From positions 1-33,002 of the forward strand of contig JBDHXF010000043.1 of NCBI GenBank assembly GCA_039810585.1: a stretch of DNA of 33,002 bases. The letters are read 5' to 3'. This DNA is from JBBATK01 sp039810585. GTDB taxonomy: Bacteria > Bacteroidota > Ignavibacteria > Kapaibacteriales > NICIL-2. Position 1 is the stretch's first letter, and each line of letters starts with the position of its first letter. Positions 32,873 to 33,002 of the stretch are shown piece after piece. Under the pieces are notes generated by a model. It was not told the origin of the DNA. It worked only from the letters and a program-made list of their open reading frames with translations, and did no database searches. Both the position numbers and the translations under genes were made by a program.

Positions 32873-33002
32873 ATGACACCACTTGTTCTCTTGCACGGCG
32901 CACTCGGAGCCGCTTCGCAGTTTCAGCCTTTCATTCATGAGTTGAAGGACTTCGCCAATTTCAGTTTTGATTTTGAGGGGCACGGCGAGTCGGAGCCAAC
33001 CG
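32873..33002 (+). CDS. Alpha/beta hydrolase, 5' part only (cut by window end)
   Basis: From ATG 32873 the frame runs to the window edge (43 residues). It begins TPLVLLHGALGAASQF, where HGALG is the oxyanion-hole loop of alpha/beta hydrolases, and continues FDFEGHGES, the usual strand and loop after beta4. The nucleophile elbow and catalytic His lie beyond the window. Substrate unknown. Confidence 0.85.
   Translation, partial: MTPLVLLHGALGAASQFQPFIHELKDFANFSFDFEGHGESEPT

Overview
The window looks like a chromosomal segment of an uncultured or little-studied member of the Bacteroidota/Chlorobi (FCB) group. Four things point there. Several genes are preceded by the Bacteroidota-type -7 element TAnnTTTG, two with a TTG about 20 bases upstream. 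Ribosome-binding sites are weak at most genes. Two large secreted proteins end in a domain resembling the type IX secretion (T9SS) C-terminal sorting domain. The tyrosine recombinase is of the Bacteroidetes type. Proteins combining choice-of-anchor-D-like, WD40-like and sorting domains suggest Kapabacteria or Ignavibacteria, but that placement is inference. No tRNA, rRNA or CRISPR array was found.

Layout. 1-2.1 kb is accessory DNA: a decayed ISL3-family transposase cut by the window edge and a tyrosine recombinase with all catalytic residues. 2.4-3.7 kb is a PadR-regulator / pentapeptide-repeat two-gene unit behind a near-ideal Bacteroidota promoter. 4.0-4.4 kb holds an unknown helical protein. 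4.7-12.5 kb is a surface-protein pair: an outer-membrane protein with two OmpA-like domains, followed 4 bases later by a 1,891-residue VWA / propeller / choice-of-anchor-D / sorting-domain protein. A ferritin-like DUF2202 lipoprotein-sized protein follows on the minus strand.

13.6-24.1 kb is mostly housekeeping and envelope genes on the plus strand: trigger factor, a GT9 heptosyltransferase, an RluB-like pseudouridine synthase with a 300-residue disordered arm, a Tat-exported Mn-type superoxide dismutase, a BatA-like VWA membrane protein, a second T9SS-type WD40 protein, and a coiled-coil protein with an internal J-domain. 24.1-24.42 kb is a gene-free stretch rich in inverted repeats. 24.4-26.6 kb is a NatA/NatB-like ABC exporter closed by a strong terminator. 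26.8-29.2 kb is a tight operon: FtsE-like ATPase, DapB, and a GT2 glycosyltransferase.

29.2-33.0 kb holds prolyl-tRNA synthetase (minus strand), divergent from a mazEF toxin-antitoxin pair whose toxin is frameshifted near its end. About 490 bases of degenerate non-coding DNA follow, then a small outer-membrane barrel protein and the start of an alpha/beta hydrolase. Three GTGC/GCAC palindromes in the 29-33 kb part resemble a dispersed REP-like family.

The most novel-looking material is the 4.7-12.5 kb surface pair together with its 21-kb paralogue, the palindrome family, the inverted-repeat block at 24.1 kb and the PadR/pentapeptide pair. I see no complete known defence system or biosynthetic cluster.
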